Positions 45,512 to 55,305 are shown, counted from the first letter of the stretch. The stretch is DNA of 64,000 nt from Candidatus Rubrivivax defluviihabitans (GCA_016709385.1 JADJMW010000010.1:1-64000); one strand, 5' to 3'. A program made the numbers and translations. The notes: generated by a model from the letters alone, not told the origin.

Positions 45512-47167
45512 TCAGAGCGCCTGGTAGCGTTCGATGGCCGCCCGGGCGTTGAACAGCAAGCGTTCGCGGCCGAGCCGCTGCTCGAGGCCGGCATGTCGCG
45601 CCACTTCCAGCACGCCGGGGTTCAGCGCCGCCAGCCAGACCACGATGCCGCGCTCGGTCAGGCGCTTCTCGCCTTCCATCAGCGCCTGCAGCGCCGAATA
45701 TTCGATATCGGGCACCCGGCTCAGGTCCAGCACCAGCACGCGCGGCTGGTACTGCTGCACCAGCGCATTGATCTGCTCGCCCACGTTCTGCGCATTGACG
45801 AAGAACAGCCGTCCCTCCGGCCGCACGATGAGCAGGCCGGGAAAGGTCTCGTCGTCGGGGTGTTCGGGTGAGAGCGGCCGCAGCAGGTCGGCGCCGCGCT
45901 TGCGGCCGATGACTGAGACGCGCGGGTTCGCGGCCTGGCTCGCCAACCCGATCATCGACACGATGATCGCCACCACGATGCCCTTGAGCGTGCCGAACAC
46001 CAGCACGCCCAGGCAGGCAATCAGCGCCCAGCGGAACTCCATCGCGCGCACGCTGCGGATGGCGCGGAATTCGGCCGGCTGGATGAGCCCCACCGAATAG
46101 ACGATGACCACCGCCGCCAGCGTGGCATTCGGCATCAGCCCCAGCAGCGGCGCCAGCAGCAGCATGGTGGCCAGCGCCGCGCCTGCCGTCACCAGCGACG
46201 CCTTCTGCGACTGCCCGCCCGCCGAGCGCACCACCGCGGTCTGCGAGGTGCCGCCGCCGGCCGGCATGGCGCCCAGCAGCGCCCCGCCCAGGTTGGCCGC
46301 GCCGGTGGCGATGAGCTCGCGGTTGGCCTGGATGGGCGGGTCGGTCGGTGCGGCAAAGGCGCGGCCGGCAGCGATGGTCTCGGTGAAGCTCATCAGCGCG
46401 ATGCCCAGGGCCCCCGGCAGCAGGTCTTCCACCAGTGCCAGGTCGGGCATCGTCAGCGCCGGCAGGCCCTGCGGAATGAGACCGACGATCGACACCCCCT
46501 GGTCCTGCAGGCCGAAGAACCATGCCGCGGCGATGCCGCCGCCCACCGCCACCAGCGGCGCCGGCGAATGCGGCCACAGGCGCTCCATGCCGATCAGCAC
46601 GGCAAAGGTGGCGGCAGCCACGGCCAGCGTCAGCAGCGACGTTTCGGGCACGTGCTGCACGACGCTGAGCAGGTCATGGAAGAAACCCTGCTTGGTGATG
46701 TGGATGCCCAGCAGCTTGGGCACCTGGTCGAGCACGATGACGAGGCCGATGCCGGCCTTGAAACCGGTCAGCACCGGCGTGGAGATGAAATTGGCGACGA
46801 AGCCCAGGCGCAGCACCGCGGCCAGCATCAGCAACACGCCGACCAGGGCGACCAGCGTGGCCGTCGCCGCCAGCAGCCTGGCCGGGTCGCCGTCGGGCAC
46901 CGCCAGGCCGAGCTGTGTGCCGGCCAGGATGGCCAGCGTGGTGGTGGAACTGACGCTGAGCACGCGCGACGTGCCGAGCAGCGCATAGATCACCATCGGC
47001 ACCAGGGCCGTATACAAGCCGACGGCCACCGGCAGGCCGGCGACGCTGGCGTAGGCCATGGCCTTGGGCAGCACGACTGCGGCCGCCGTGAGTCCGGCAA
47101 CGATGTCGAAGCGCAGCCCGCCGGCCCCGGGCGGCGAGGCCGGCGCTGCAGCCTGGGGCGAGTTCAT
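45512..47167 (-). CDS. SulP-family anion permease with STAS domain
   Basis: 551 residues. The membrane part (about 1-410) begins FDIVAGLTAAAVVLPKAMAY, the usual SulP start, and includes GLYTALVPMVIYALLGTSRV, PVLTGFKAGIGLVIVLDQVP and SFTETIAAGRAFA. The cytoplasmic STAS domain (about 440-551) has RVLVLDLSRVPDIEYSALQA, including the conserved Ser. These permeases move sulfate, bicarbonate or dicarboxylates; specificity is not readable. It lies between the PPK2 gene and the two-component pair on the same strand. Confidence 0.9.
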   Translation of the reverse strand: MNSPQAAAPASPPGAGGLRFDIVAGLTAAAVVLPKAMAYASVAGLPVAVGLYTALVPMVIYALLGTSRVLSVSSTTTLAILAGTQLGLAVPDGDPARLLAATATLVALVGVLLMLAAVLRLGFVANFISTPVLTGFKAGIGLVIVLDQVPKLLGIHITKQGFFHDLLSVVQHVPETSLLTLAVAAATFAVLIGMERLWPHSPAPLVAVGGGIAAAWFFGLQDQGVSIVGLIPQGLPALTMPDLALVEDLLPGALGIALMSFTETIAAGRAFAAPTDPPIQANRELIATGAANLGGALLGAMPAGGGTSQTAVVRSAGGQSQKASLVTAGAALATMLLLAPLLGLMPNATLAAVVIVYSVGLIQPAEFRAIRSVRAMEFRWALIACLGVLVFGTLKGIVVAIIVSMIGLASQAANPRVSVIGRKRGADLLRPLSPEHPDDETFPGLLIVRPEGRLFFVNAQNVGEQINALVQQYQPRVLVLDLSRVPDIEYSALQALMEGEKRLTERGIVVWLAALNPGVLEVARHAGLEQRLGRERLLFNARAAIERYQAL

Positions 47168-47237
47168 GAGGAGACTTTCGTTCTCAGTTCAGGCCGGCCT
47201 GGCGGCCCGGGCGCGGCCATGCAGGCCGGCGCCGCGT

Positions 47238-48119
47238 TCAGAACCGTTCCTCGACATACCTGAACGGATAGTCGGCGGCCTTGTAGCGGCCGATCTTGCG
47301 CTTGGGCAACACCACCTTCTCGGCCTCGATCGGCTTGTGCGGCACGTGCTTGAGGATGTCGCTGATGACGTTCAGGCGCACCCGCTTCTTGTCCTCGGAG
47401 CGCGCCACGAACCAGGGCGCCCAGGCGGTGTCGGTGGCGGCGAACATCTCGTCGCGCGCCTTGGTGTAGTCGTCCCAGCGGTCGTAGGACTTCAGGTCCA
47501 TGGCGGTGAGCTTCCAGGTCTTGCGGCCGTCGCCGATGCGCGACTGCAGCCGCCGCGTCTGTTCCTCGGGGCTCACTTCCAGCCAGTATTTGAGCAGGAT
47601 GATGCCGGAGTCGACCATCAGCCGTTCGAACAGCGGCACCGTCTGCAGGAAGGCGCGCGCCGTGTCCTCCGGGCAGAAGCCCATCACGCGCTCGACGCCG
47701 GCGCGGTTGTACCAGCTGCGGTCGAAGATGACGATTTCGCCCGCCGCCGGCAGGTGCGGGATGTAGCGCTGGCCGTACATCTGCGTCTTTTCGCGCTCGG
47801 TGGGCGCCGGCAGCGCGATGACGCGGAAGACGCGCGGGCTCACGCGCTCGGTGATGGCCTTGATGGTGCCACCCTTGCCGGCGCCGTCGCGACCCTCGAA
47901 GACGATGCAGACCTTGAGGCCCTTCTTCACCACCCACTGCTGCAGCGTTACCAGGTCGACGTGCAGCTTCTTCAGCTCGCGCTCGTAGGCCTTGGTCGAG
48001 AACTTCTCGTCCTTGGCCGTTGTCTTGGCGGGCGCGGCACCGGCAGCGACGTCGTCCGTGCCCGGTTGCTCTTGCCCGCCTTCGACGGCGTTCTTCGTTG
48101 CTGCACGCTTCCTTGCCAT
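47238..48119 (-). CDS. ppk2: Polyphosphate kinase 2
   Basis: 293 residues with a Lys/Ala-rich tail of about 45 residues. The thymidylate-kinase-like core has Walker A FEGRDGAGKGGTI, Walker B EIVIFDRSWYNRAGVERVMGF, and the lid segment SPEEQTRRLQSRIGD, all diagnostic of PPK2. The enzyme uses polyphosphate to phosphorylate ADP or GDP (or the reverse). The single-domain length and motif fit the class I type; subclass is inference. ATG at 48119 is preferred because GGAG lies 8 bases upstream; further ATGs at 48125 and 48131 are possible. Confidence 0.92.
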   Translation of the reverse strand: MARKRAATKNAVEGGQEQPGTDDVAAGAAPAKTTAKDEKFSTKAYERELKKLHVDLVTLQQWVVKKGLKVCIVFEGRDGAGKGGTIKAITERVSPRVFRVIALPAPTEREKTQMYGQRYIPHLPAAGEIVIFDRSWYNRAGVERVMGFCPEDTARAFLQTVPLFERLMVDSGIILLKYWLEVSPEEQTRRLQSRIGDGRKTWKLTAMDLKSYDRWDDYTKARDEMFAATDTAWAPWFVARSEDKKRVRLNVISDILKHVPHKPIEAEKVVLPKRKIGRYKAADYPFRYVEERF

Positions 48120-48405
48120 GTTCATCTCCATCGTCTCGTTCCGTTGATCGGCAGGCCGCGCAGAGGATCGATCCACATCCATGCGCCACCTGCCTTGGAC
48201 CGCCGGGTCATTATTGCGCCGCCATGCCTGCCGTGCAGTGGACCATCCTAAATCTGCCCGGACCGGACATTTCAGGACGTCGGATGAGCCGATCCAGACA
48301 CGCGTTCCCCGAGCCATGGATCAGAATCGATGCCGAGGGCCGAAGGCACCGTGGCGCGGTCGGCAGCGCGCGAGAGACTCTCCCAGAACCGCGAAGGAAG
48401 CCAGC

Positions 48406-48987
48406 ATGAGCGACAGGCTCGAACCCGACACCGCCAGCCCACCCGACCGTGAGATCGTCTTGCGCAACGGCACCCGGGTGCGGGTCCGCGTGGCCCGGCC
48501 GGACGACCGCGGCAGGATCGTCGCCGCCTTCAACGCGCTCGAGCCCGACTCGGTCTATACGCGCTTCTTCTCGATGCGCAAGGAACTCACGACGGCCGAA
48601 CTCGACCGCGTCACCAGCACCGATTTCACCCACTTCGCCGGGCTGCTGGCCGTGGTGGGCCAGGGGGCCGACGAGACCGTGATCGGGGGCGCGTCCTACA
48701 CCGCCCTGCCCACGGCCAACGACACTCGCGCGGCCGAGGTGGCGTTCACGATCGAGGAGGACTACCAGGGCCAGGGCCTGGCGGGCCAGTTGTTCGCCAT
48801 GCTCGCCGACATCGGCCGCCAGCATGGCATCCAGCGTTTCGAGGCCGAGGTGCTGGCCGGCAATGCGCCGATGCTGAAGGTCTTCGAGCGCAGCGGCCTG
48901 CCGCTGACCAAGGCGCGCGACGCTGGCGTGACCCACGTCGTGATGGACCTGGCCCCCGCCGGCCCCGAACCCGGGGCCGCCGCATGA
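48406..48987 (+). CDS. GNAT-family N-acetyltransferase
   Basis: 193 residues. The GNAT core covers about 15-170: VRVRVARPDDRGRIVAAFN, the SVYTRFFSMRKELT segment, AEVAFTIEEDYQGQGLAGQL (acetyl-CoA pyrophosphate loop, Q-x2-G-x-A/G type) and EVLAGNAPMLKVFERSG. It resembles the acetyltransferase domain of protein lysine acetyltransferases that control acetyl-CoA synthetase; that link is tentative. AAGGAAG precedes the ATG by 6 bases. Its stop overlaps the next start (ATGA). Confidence 0.85.
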   Translation: MSDRLEPDTASPPDREIVLRNGTRVRVRVARPDDRGRIVAAFNALEPDSVYTRFFSMRKELTTAELDRVTSTDFTHFAGLLAVVGQGADETVIGGASYTALPTANDTRAAEVAFTIEEDYQGQGLAGQLFAMLADIGRQHGIQRFEAEVLAGNAPMLKVFERSGLPLTKARDAGVTHVVMDLAPAGPEPGAAA

Positions 48988-49688
48988 GCACGGCGAACGC
49001 CTACGACCCCGTCGTCGAGACCTTGATCAAGGACCTGCAGTCGCAGGGCAAAGTCCGCCTGCTCGACCCCATCGACCGTGTCTCGGAAATCCTGTTCGGC
49101 CTGTTCATGGTGCTCACCTTTACCGGCACCGTGAGCGTGGCCACGGCCGGCCGCGAGGACGTGAGGCTGATGCTGATCGCCGCCATCGGCTGCAATATCG
49201 CCTGGGGCTTCGTCGACGGCGTGATGTATGTGCTGCGCACCCTGGTTTCCCGCGCCCGCGAGGCCAGCTTCGACCGCGCCGTGCGCACCACAAACAGGCC
49301 CGAGCTGGCCCACCGCCTGATTGCCAGCCAGATCGGACCGGTAGCCGCCGGCCTGGACGCCCCAGGTCTGGAGCGCGTGCGGCAATGGATCGTCGACCAG
49401 CCGCCGCCACAGGCGGGCCGAGTGCACATGAAGTGGCAGGATCTGCGCGGTGCGGTGGGCATCTTCCTGCTCGTCTTCGCGTCGACCTTCCCGCCCGTGC
49501 TGCCCTTCATCTTCATCGCCGACCTGCAAATGGCGATGCGCGTCTCGGCCGCCATCGCCATCACGATGCTGTTCATGTGCGGCCATCGCTGGGGCCGTTA
49601 TGGCGGGCTGTCGCCGTGGCGCGCCGGCCTGGTGATGGTGCTGCTGGGCGTGACGGTGGAGGTCATCGTCATCGCGCTGGGCGGTTGA
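48984..49688 (+). CDS. VIT1/CCC1-like integral membrane protein
   Basis: 234 residues with five probable membrane helices: ILFGLFMVLTFTGTVSVAT, MLIAAIGCNIAWGFVDGVMY, AVGIFLLVFASTFPPVLPFI, a short MRVSAAIAITMLFMCG and AGLVMVLLGVTVEVIVIAL. The RVSEILFGLFMVLTFTGT opening and the middle amphipathic loop resemble VIT1/CCC1 iron or manganese transporters, but the match is by pattern only. It overlaps the acetyltransferase gene by 4 bases and its 3' end overlaps the convergent AraC gene by 20 bases. Confidence 0.6.
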   Translation: MSTANAYDPVVETLIKDLQSQGKVRLLDPIDRVSEILFGLFMVLTFTGTVSVATAGREDVRLMLIAAIGCNIAWGFVDGVMYVLRTLVSRAREASFDRAVRTTNRPELAHRLIASQIGPVAAGLDAPGLERVRQWIVDQPPPQAGRVHMKWQDLRGAVGIFLLVFASTFPPVLPFIFIADLQMAMRVSAAIAITMLFMCGHRWGRYGGLSPWRAGLVMVLLGVTVEVIVIALGG

Positions 49689-50712
49689 GCCGGGCCGCCC
49701 GCCACTGACCGGGCGTGGTGCCGCTCCAGCGCCGGAAGGCACGCGTGAAGGCACTCGCGTCGGCATAGTCCAGCGCCGCGGCGATCTGGCCGACCTCGAG
49801 CGCGGTGTCCGCCAGCATCTGGCGGGCGATCTCGAAGCGGCCTTCGTCCAGCAGCGCCTGGTAGCTGGTGCCGAAGGCCTCCAGCCGGCGGCTCAGCGTA
49901 CGGCTGTGCATGGAGAACAGGGCGGCAACCTCTTCGGCCTTGGCGTGGCGCGTCAGCAGCGCCGAGCGCAGCACGCTGCGCACCTGCTCCGGAAATTCGC
50001 CGGCGTGGCGGGCCGCCAGCGCTTCGATCTGCTGGTGCAGCAAGCGGCTCAGGTCCGGGTCTGCCAGCGGCAGGGGGTGACTCAACCAGTGGGCGGGGAA
50101 GGTCAAGCCGTTGCACTCGGCGTCGAAGCGCAGCGGCGCCCGGAAGACCTGGCGGTAAGGCCGCTCGTCCGCCGGCCTGCGGTGGGCCAGCAGCACCTCG
50201 GCCGGCGCCCATTCGGGGCCGCACAGTGAGCGCATGATGTTGAGCATGGCGGCTGCCGCGCCGTCGCCCACCTGGTCGGTGGCCACGGTGTGCGGCAGGT
50301 GGATGGTGTAGCCCCAGGTCGCCGCGTCGTCATGGACCGTCAGGCTCAAGCTCACGCCGCGCGCGTGCAGATGGAAGTAACGCACCAGGCCGCGCAGCGC
50401 CGCACCGGCATCGGGCGAATATTTCGCCAGCAGGCCCACCAGCCCGAGGTGCTGAAGCTGGCCCTGCTGACCGACGAGCAGGCCCAGATGCTGGCAGCCG
50501 GTCCGCGCCACGCAGTGATGCAGAAGGCGGCTGCGGGCGGCGTAGCCGATCCGGTTGTCGGGGTCGTCGAACAGGCTGGTTTCGATGCCCACCTCGGCCA
50601 ACAACCCGGCCACATCGGCACCCAGGCTGCGCAGCACGGCCGGCAGGCCGGCAAGGCTGCTGATGCGCACGGTTGCAAGTTCCTGCCCGCGTTGGATGAC
50701 TGGTTGACTCAT
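49669..50712 (-). CDS. AraC-family transcriptional regulator
   Basis: 347 residues with the same architecture as 35849: effector domain of the arabinose-binding type (VRISSLAGLPAVLRSLGADV, SLFDDPDNRIGYAARSRLLH, GLVGLLAKYSPDAGAALRGL) and C-terminal HTH_18 (RFEIARQMLADTALEVGQIA, RAFRRWSGTTPGQWR). It is divergent from the DUF3141 gene, with 181 bases between starts, and is a good candidate for controlling it. Confidence 0.9.
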   Translation of the reverse strand: MSQPVIQRGQELATVRISSLAGLPAVLRSLGADVAGLLAEVGIETSLFDDPDNRIGYAARSRLLHHCVARTGCQHLGLLVGQQGQLQHLGLVGLLAKYSPDAGAALRGLVRYFHLHARGVSLSLTVHDDAATWGYTIHLPHTVATDQVGDGAAAAMLNIMRSLCGPEWAPAEVLLAHRRPADERPYRQVFRAPLRFDAECNGLTFPAHWLSHPLPLADPDLSRLLHQQIEALAARHAGEFPEQVRSVLRSALLTRHAKAEEVAALFSMHSRTLSRRLEAFGTSYQALLDEGRFEIARQMLADTALEVGQIAAALDYADASAFTRAFRRWSGTTPGQWRAARLNRPAR

Positions 50713-50893
50713 GCCGCCGGGGTGCTCCTGAATTGACTATGCGCAAGGCAGCATAGCGGGCCTTGTCTGAAAATGTATATCCCTTGTCATCGAAGGCCTG
50801 CGGGGCGCGGGGTCGCGATGGTCCAATTCCGAGCCAGGCACGAAACTGGTTAGCGTGCAGCCTGCGCATCGAGCGTGCATGAAGGAAGACGAA

Positions 50894-53230
50894 ATGCCCA
50901 AGACCATCAGCAACACGAGCCCCCTGGCGACCGCCGGTGCGCCGGCGGACCCGCCGTCATCGATGGCCGCCCTGTCGGCCATGAACCCCGCGCTGCAGGC
51001 TTGGGGGCCGTTCGGCGAGTACATGACCGACGCCGTGCAGCGCACGATCCTGTTCTGGGACGTGCTGCGCCAGCGCAGCGCGCAGTACTACGCGCAGAAG
51101 GAAAAGGCCGTTCCGCACGTGCTGAGCTTCGACGCCGAACCGGTGCTCGACGCCCGAACCTTCGCCAGGCCGGCGAACTACCTGCTGGTACGCATCAAGC
51201 CGCTGGAGGGCATGTCGGTCGACCCCCTGAAGCGGCCCTTCGTCGTCGTCGATCCGCGCGCCGGGCACGGGCCGGGCATCGGCGGCTTCAAGGCCGACAG
51301 CGAGATCGGTGTCGCCATGCGCGCCGGCCACCCCTGCTATTTCGTCGGCTTCACGCCCGAGCCGATGCCGGGCCAGACCATCGAGGACATCATGAACGCC
51401 GAAGCGGCGTTCCTGGAACGCGTCATCGAACTGCACCCGCAGGCGGAGGGCAAGCCCTGCGTCATCGGCAACTGCCAGGCCGGCTGGGCGGTGCTGCTGG
51501 TGGCCGCGATCCGGCCCGAACTCTTCGGCCCCATCATCGTTCCCGGCTCACCGCTGTCGTACTGGGCCGGCGTGGAAGGCGAGAACCCGATGCGCTACAC
51601 CGGCGGCCTGGCCGGCGGCAGCTGGATGACGCAGCTCACCAGCGACCTGGGCAACGGCAAATTCGACGGCGCGCACCTGGTCGAGAATTTCGAGAACCTG
51701 AATCCCGCCAATACCTTGTGGACCAAGAACTACGACCTGTGGTCGAAGGTGGACACCGAGGGGCCGCGCTTCATCGAATTCGAGAAATGGTGGGGCGGCC
51801 ACGTCAACCTCAACGGCGAGGAAATCCAGTGGATCGTCGACCAGTTGTTCGTCGGCAACCGGCTGGCCACCGGCGAGATCGTCACCAGCCAGGGTGAACG
51901 CATCGACCTGCGCCATATCCGCTCGCCGATCGTCTGCTTCTGCTCCAAGGGTGACAACATCACGCCGCCGCAGCAGGCCTTGGGCTGGATCGTCGACCTG
52001 TACGGCAGCGACGACGACATCCGCGCCTGCGGCCAGACCATCGTCTACACGCTGCACCCGACAATCGGCCACCTGGGCATCTTCGTTTCCGGTGGCATCG
52101 CGAAGAAGGAGCACCAGGAATTCGCCTCCAATATCGACCTCATCGACGTGCTGCCGCCGGGCCTGTACGAAGCCGTGATGACGCCGAAGACGGCCGACGC
52201 GGCGCATGCGGAAGAGATCGTCGGCGACTGGATCGTGCGCTTCGAGCCGCGCACGCTGGATGACGTAAAGGCGATCGTCAAGCCCGACCCCGAGAGCGAC
52301 CGCCGCTTTGCCACCGTGCGCCGGGTGTCCGAGATCAACCTCGGGCTGTACCGCACGCTGTTCCAGCCTTTCGTGCGCGCCTCGGTCAACGAGCAGACGG
52401 CCGCCGCGATGAAGAAGCTCAGCCACGCCGAGCTGCCGTTCGAGATCTTCTCGGAGCGCAACCCGCTGATGCAGCAGGTGGCCCAGCTCGCCGAGTTGGT
52501 GCGCCAGCAGCGCCGGCCGGTGGCGCACGACAACCCCTTCCTGCAGTGGCAGGCCATGGTCTCGGAAGGGATCATTTCGGCGCTGAACGGCTACCGCGAC
52601 CTGCGCGACAGCAACCTGGAGCAGATGTTCCTGGCCATCTACAGCTCGCCGGTCCTGCAGGCCCTGGTGGGGCTGAGCGCCTCGGAAGAGCCGCTGCGCC
52701 GCAAGCCAGGACTCGACCGCGAGCGCATGGCACTCATCGAGCAGCGCGTCGCCGAACTCAAGGCACGCATCGCCGAGGGCGGCCCGCGCGAAGCCCTGAT
52801 CCGCGCGCTGGTCTATATCGGCATGGCGGGCGAAGGCGTCGACGAACGCGCCTTCAACACCCTGCGCCAGATCCGCGCCGAAAATGCGGGCCTCACGCTC
52901 CAGGCGTTCAAGCAGACACTGCGCGAGCAGTATTTCATCCTGCTGCTCGACCGCGAGGCAGCGCTCGCTGCCATCCCCCGGATGTTGTCCGCTGGTCCCG
53001 CTCCGCGCGCTCGCCTGCAGGAGGCACTGCGCCGAACCGTGCATGCTGCCGGCGAGCTGAGCGGCGAACGCGCGAAGCGGCTGGCGCAGGTGGAAGCGTT
53101 GTTCGGCGCCAGCCTGCCGGCGGCGGCGCCACGCAAGGCGGTGCCCAAGGCCGAGAGCCAGACCGTTGCGAAAGCGGTCCGCCAGACCGTACGCAAGCCA
53201 GCACGGAAGGCCGTCCGCAAGACCACCTGA
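50894..53230 (+). CDS. DUF3141 protein (PHA-synthase-like alpha/beta hydrolase)
   Basis: 778 residues, no signal peptide. The fold resembles PhaC: strand VVVDPRAGHGPGIGGFK, the lipase-box-like GNCQAG with Cys194 in the nucleophile position as in PHA synthases, CSKGDNITPPQQ (Asp) and HPTIGHLGIFV (His). The second half is helical and largely family specific. The last 45 residues are Lys/Arg/Ala/Thr rich (RKAVPKAESQTVAKAVRQ...), like DNA- or granule-binding tails. Members typically lie next to pta-ackA(-fabI), as here; their reaction is unproven, and a short polymer or acyl-CoA ester is plausible. ATG at 50894 follows AAGGAAG by 6 bases. Confidence 0.85.
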   Translation: MPKTISNTSPLATAGAPADPPSSMAALSAMNPALQAWGPFGEYMTDAVQRTILFWDVLRQRSAQYYAQKEKAVPHVLSFDAEPVLDARTFARPANYLLVRIKPLEGMSVDPLKRPFVVVDPRAGHGPGIGGFKADSEIGVAMRAGHPCYFVGFTPEPMPGQTIEDIMNAEAAFLERVIELHPQAEGKPCVIGNCQAGWAVLLVAAIRPELFGPIIVPGSPLSYWAGVEGENPMRYTGGLAGGSWMTQLTSDLGNGKFDGAHLVENFENLNPANTLWTKNYDLWSKVDTEGPRFIEFEKWWGGHVNLNGEEIQWIVDQLFVGNRLATGEIVTSQGERIDLRHIRSPIVCFCSKGDNITPPQQALGWIVDLYGSDDDIRACGQTIVYTLHPTIGHLGIFVSGGIAKKEHQEFASNIDLIDVLPPGLYEAVMTPKTADAAHAEEIVGDWIVRFEPRTLDDVKAIVKPDPESDRRFATVRRVSEINLGLYRTLFQPFVRASVNEQTAAAMKKLSHAELPFEIFSERNPLMQQVAQLAELVRQQRRPVAHDNPFLQWQAMVSEGIISALNGYRDLRDSNLEQMFLAIYSSPVLQALVGLSASEEPLRRKPGLDRERMALIEQRVAELKARIAEGGPREALIRALVYIGMAGEGVDERAFNTLRQIRAENAGLTLQAFKQTLREQYFILLLDREAALAAIPRMLSAGPAPRARLQEALRRTVHAAGELSGERAKRLAQVEALFGASLPAAAPRKAVPKAESQTVAKAVRQTVRKPARKAVRKTT

Positions 53231-53333
53231 GCCGCCAGGCGCTGTCCCGTCATCGCTTTCCCGTACCGCATTCCCATGTGGCCGTGCCTACACTCAGGCT
53301 CGCGCGGCAGCCACTTGCCGGCCCGTGCGGGCG

Positions 53334-53347
53334 TTGATATTCGTCAA
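53334..53347 (+). promoter_or_regulatory. FNR/ANR-like box upstream of the outer-membrane barrel gene
   Basis: TTGATATTCGTCAA matches the TTGAT-N4-ATCAA consensus at 9 of 10 fixed positions. It lies 104 bases before the ATG at 53452, a distance that allows class II activation. This would place the barrel gene and perhaps pta-ackA under oxygen control. Confidence 0.55.
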
Positions 53348-53451
53348 CGAACCGCACGGTGTTCTGCCCAAATATGACTCGTCAGCATCTCGGCATGTCC
53401 AGCGTCGCCGGGCACCGAAGTTCCAAGAGTCCCGTGTTCAGGAGCAACACC

Positions 53452-54324
53452 ATGAAATCAAGAATCTCGTCCAGGATCGGTTCCTTGCTGCTGGGAAGCT
53501 TGTTGGGCGTCGGCGCATCAGGCTCGGCCCTAGCCCAGTCGGGGGGCTATGCCGAAGGCCTGCTCAACAACCCCTGGGTCTTCAACCTGGGGGGCTTCAT
53601 CTACCAGACGAGCCTGGATGCCCGGCTCGACGGCCAGTCGTCGCAGAACCCGGAGGTGGATTTCGACGAGACCTTCGGCAAGGCCGATGACTCGACGCGG
53701 GTGCGCGCCGACGTGCTGTGGCGCATCACCCCCACGCATCGCCTGCGCTTCATGTATTTCGACAATGCGAACTCGCGCACGCGCGTGCTCGACCAAGACC
53801 TGGTGTGGGGCGACTATGCCTTCCTGGCCGGCAGCAGTGCCACGTTCGAGCAGGAGTTCAACGTCTATGCCCTTTCTTACGAATGGGCATTCGTGCGCAA
53901 CCCCAGCTACGAGTTGGCGGCCAGCATCGGCGTGCACTACATGGACATGAGATTCCAGCTCTCGGGCAACGCCAACTACTCGGGTCCGGATTGCGCCACG
54001 CCGCCTTGCTCGGTGACTGGGGCCACCAAGGGCAGTGACCTGCCGGCACCGCTGCCCGTGGTCGGCCTGCGCGCCGCCTGGGTGGTGGCACCGAACTGGT
54101 ACCTCGAGGCGTCGGGCCAGTTCTTCAGTGTCAAGATCGATGAATACGATGGCCGTTGGTCCGATCTTCGGTTGAGCGGCACCTGGATGTTCCACCGCAA
54201 CTTCGGCGTCGGTCTGGGTTACAACTGGTTCGGCACCCGCCTGGACGTCGAAGGGAACGACTTCACGGGCAAGGTCAAGCTGAACTATTCCGGCCTGCAG
54301 CTTTACCTGACCGGCAGCTTCTGA
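53452..54324 (+). CDS. Outer-membrane beta-barrel protein
   Basis: 290 residues. Signal peptide MKSRISSRIGSLLLGSLLGV... with ALAQ cleavage. The mature part is a run of alternating amphipathic strands with aromatic girdles (WVFNLGGFIYQTSLDARL, HRLRFMYFDNANSRTRVL, WYLEASGQFFSVKIDEYDG) ending in LQLYLTGSF, a typical C-terminal Phe for Bam recognition. A loop holds a likely disulfide (CATPPC). I do not recognise a named family; it resembles small OmpW/OmpA-size barrels. AGGAG lies 8 bases before the ATG. It lies just upstream of pta-ackA. Confidence 0.8.
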   Translation: MKSRISSRIGSLLLGSLLGVGASGSALAQSGGYAEGLLNNPWVFNLGGFIYQTSLDARLDGQSSQNPEVDFDETFGKADDSTRVRADVLWRITPTHRLRFMYFDNANSRTRVLDQDLVWGDYAFLAGSSATFEQEFNVYALSYEWAFVRNPSYELAASIGVHYMDMRFQLSGNANYSGPDCATPPCSVTGATKGSDLPAPLPVVGLRAAWVVAPNWYLEASGQFFSVKIDEYDGRWSDLRLSGTWMFHRNFGVGLGYNWFGTRLDVEGNDFTGKVKLNYSGLQLYLTGSF

Positions 54325-54361
54325 CGCGACCGCGGCCGCGCCTGTGGGCGGCCCCAAACTC

Positions 54362-55305
54362 ATGTCGGCTCAAAAGCACGAGAAGTACCAGCACCTGATC
54401 GGCCGCGCCAGGGCGCTGTCGCCGACCCCCTGCGCGGTGGCCCACCCCTGCGACGAGCTCCCTGCGCGGCGCCGTGGAGGCGGCTCAGACAGGCCTGATC
54501 CGGCCCATCCTGGTGGGACCGACGGCACGCATCGAGGCGCTGGCGGCGCAGTTCGAACTCGACCTCTCGATGTGTGAGCGGGTCGACGCACCGCACAGCG
54601 TCGGCTCGGCCGAGGCCGCCGTGAAACTGGCGCGCGAGGGCAAGGCCGAGATGCTGATGAAGGGCAGCCTTCACACCGACGAACTGATGGCCGCGGTGGT
54701 CAAGCGCGACACCGGCCTGCGCACGGCGCGCCGCATCAGTCACTGCTTCATCATGGACGTGCCGGCGATCGATCGCGTGGTCGTCATCACCGACGCCGCC
54801 GTGAATATCTTCCCGACGCTGGAAGACAAGATGCACATCGTGCAGAACGCCATCGACCTGGCGCGCGCGCTGGGCGTGGAGCGGCCCAGGGTGGCCATCC
54901 TGTCCGCCATGGAGACGGTGAACCCCAAGGTGCCCTCCACCATCGAGGCCGCCGCGCTGTGCAAGATGGCCGAACGCGGCCAGATCACCGGTGGCCTGCT
55001 CGACGGGGCCGCTGGCGCTGGACAACGCCATCGACCTGGGCGCGGCCCAGATCAAGAAGATCACCTCGCCGGTGGCCGGCCTGGCCGACATCCTGGTGGT
55101 GCCCGACCTGGAGGCCGGCAACATGCTGGCCAAGAGCCTGAGCTTCATGGCCGAGGCCGACGCCGCCGGCATCGTGCTGGGGGCGCGCGTGCCCATCATC
55201 CTGACCAGTCGCGCCGATTCGGTGGAAACGCGCCTGGCCTCGTGCGCCGTGGCAGCGCTGGTCGCCCAGGCGAGGCGCGAAGACCTGAAGAAGGCGGTGG
55301 CCTGA
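54362..55305 (+). CDS. pta: Phosphate acetyltransferase, twice frameshifted
   Basis: The start MSAQKHEKYQHLIGRA is followed by CAVAHPCDE; the frame then breaks near 54463 and resumes at SLRGAVEAAQTGLIRPILVG. A second break near 55006 (one extra base in GACGGGGCCG) precedes PLALDNAIDLGAAQIKK. Joined, it gives about 314 residues nearly colinear with the intact copy at 25148. Both breaks look like small indels in GC runs. It supplies acetyl phosphate to AckA, whose start overlaps its stop (TGATG). The DUF3141-barrel-pta-ackA order suggests acetate/acyl phosphate metabolism tied to storage or oxygen limitation. Confidence 0.87.
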
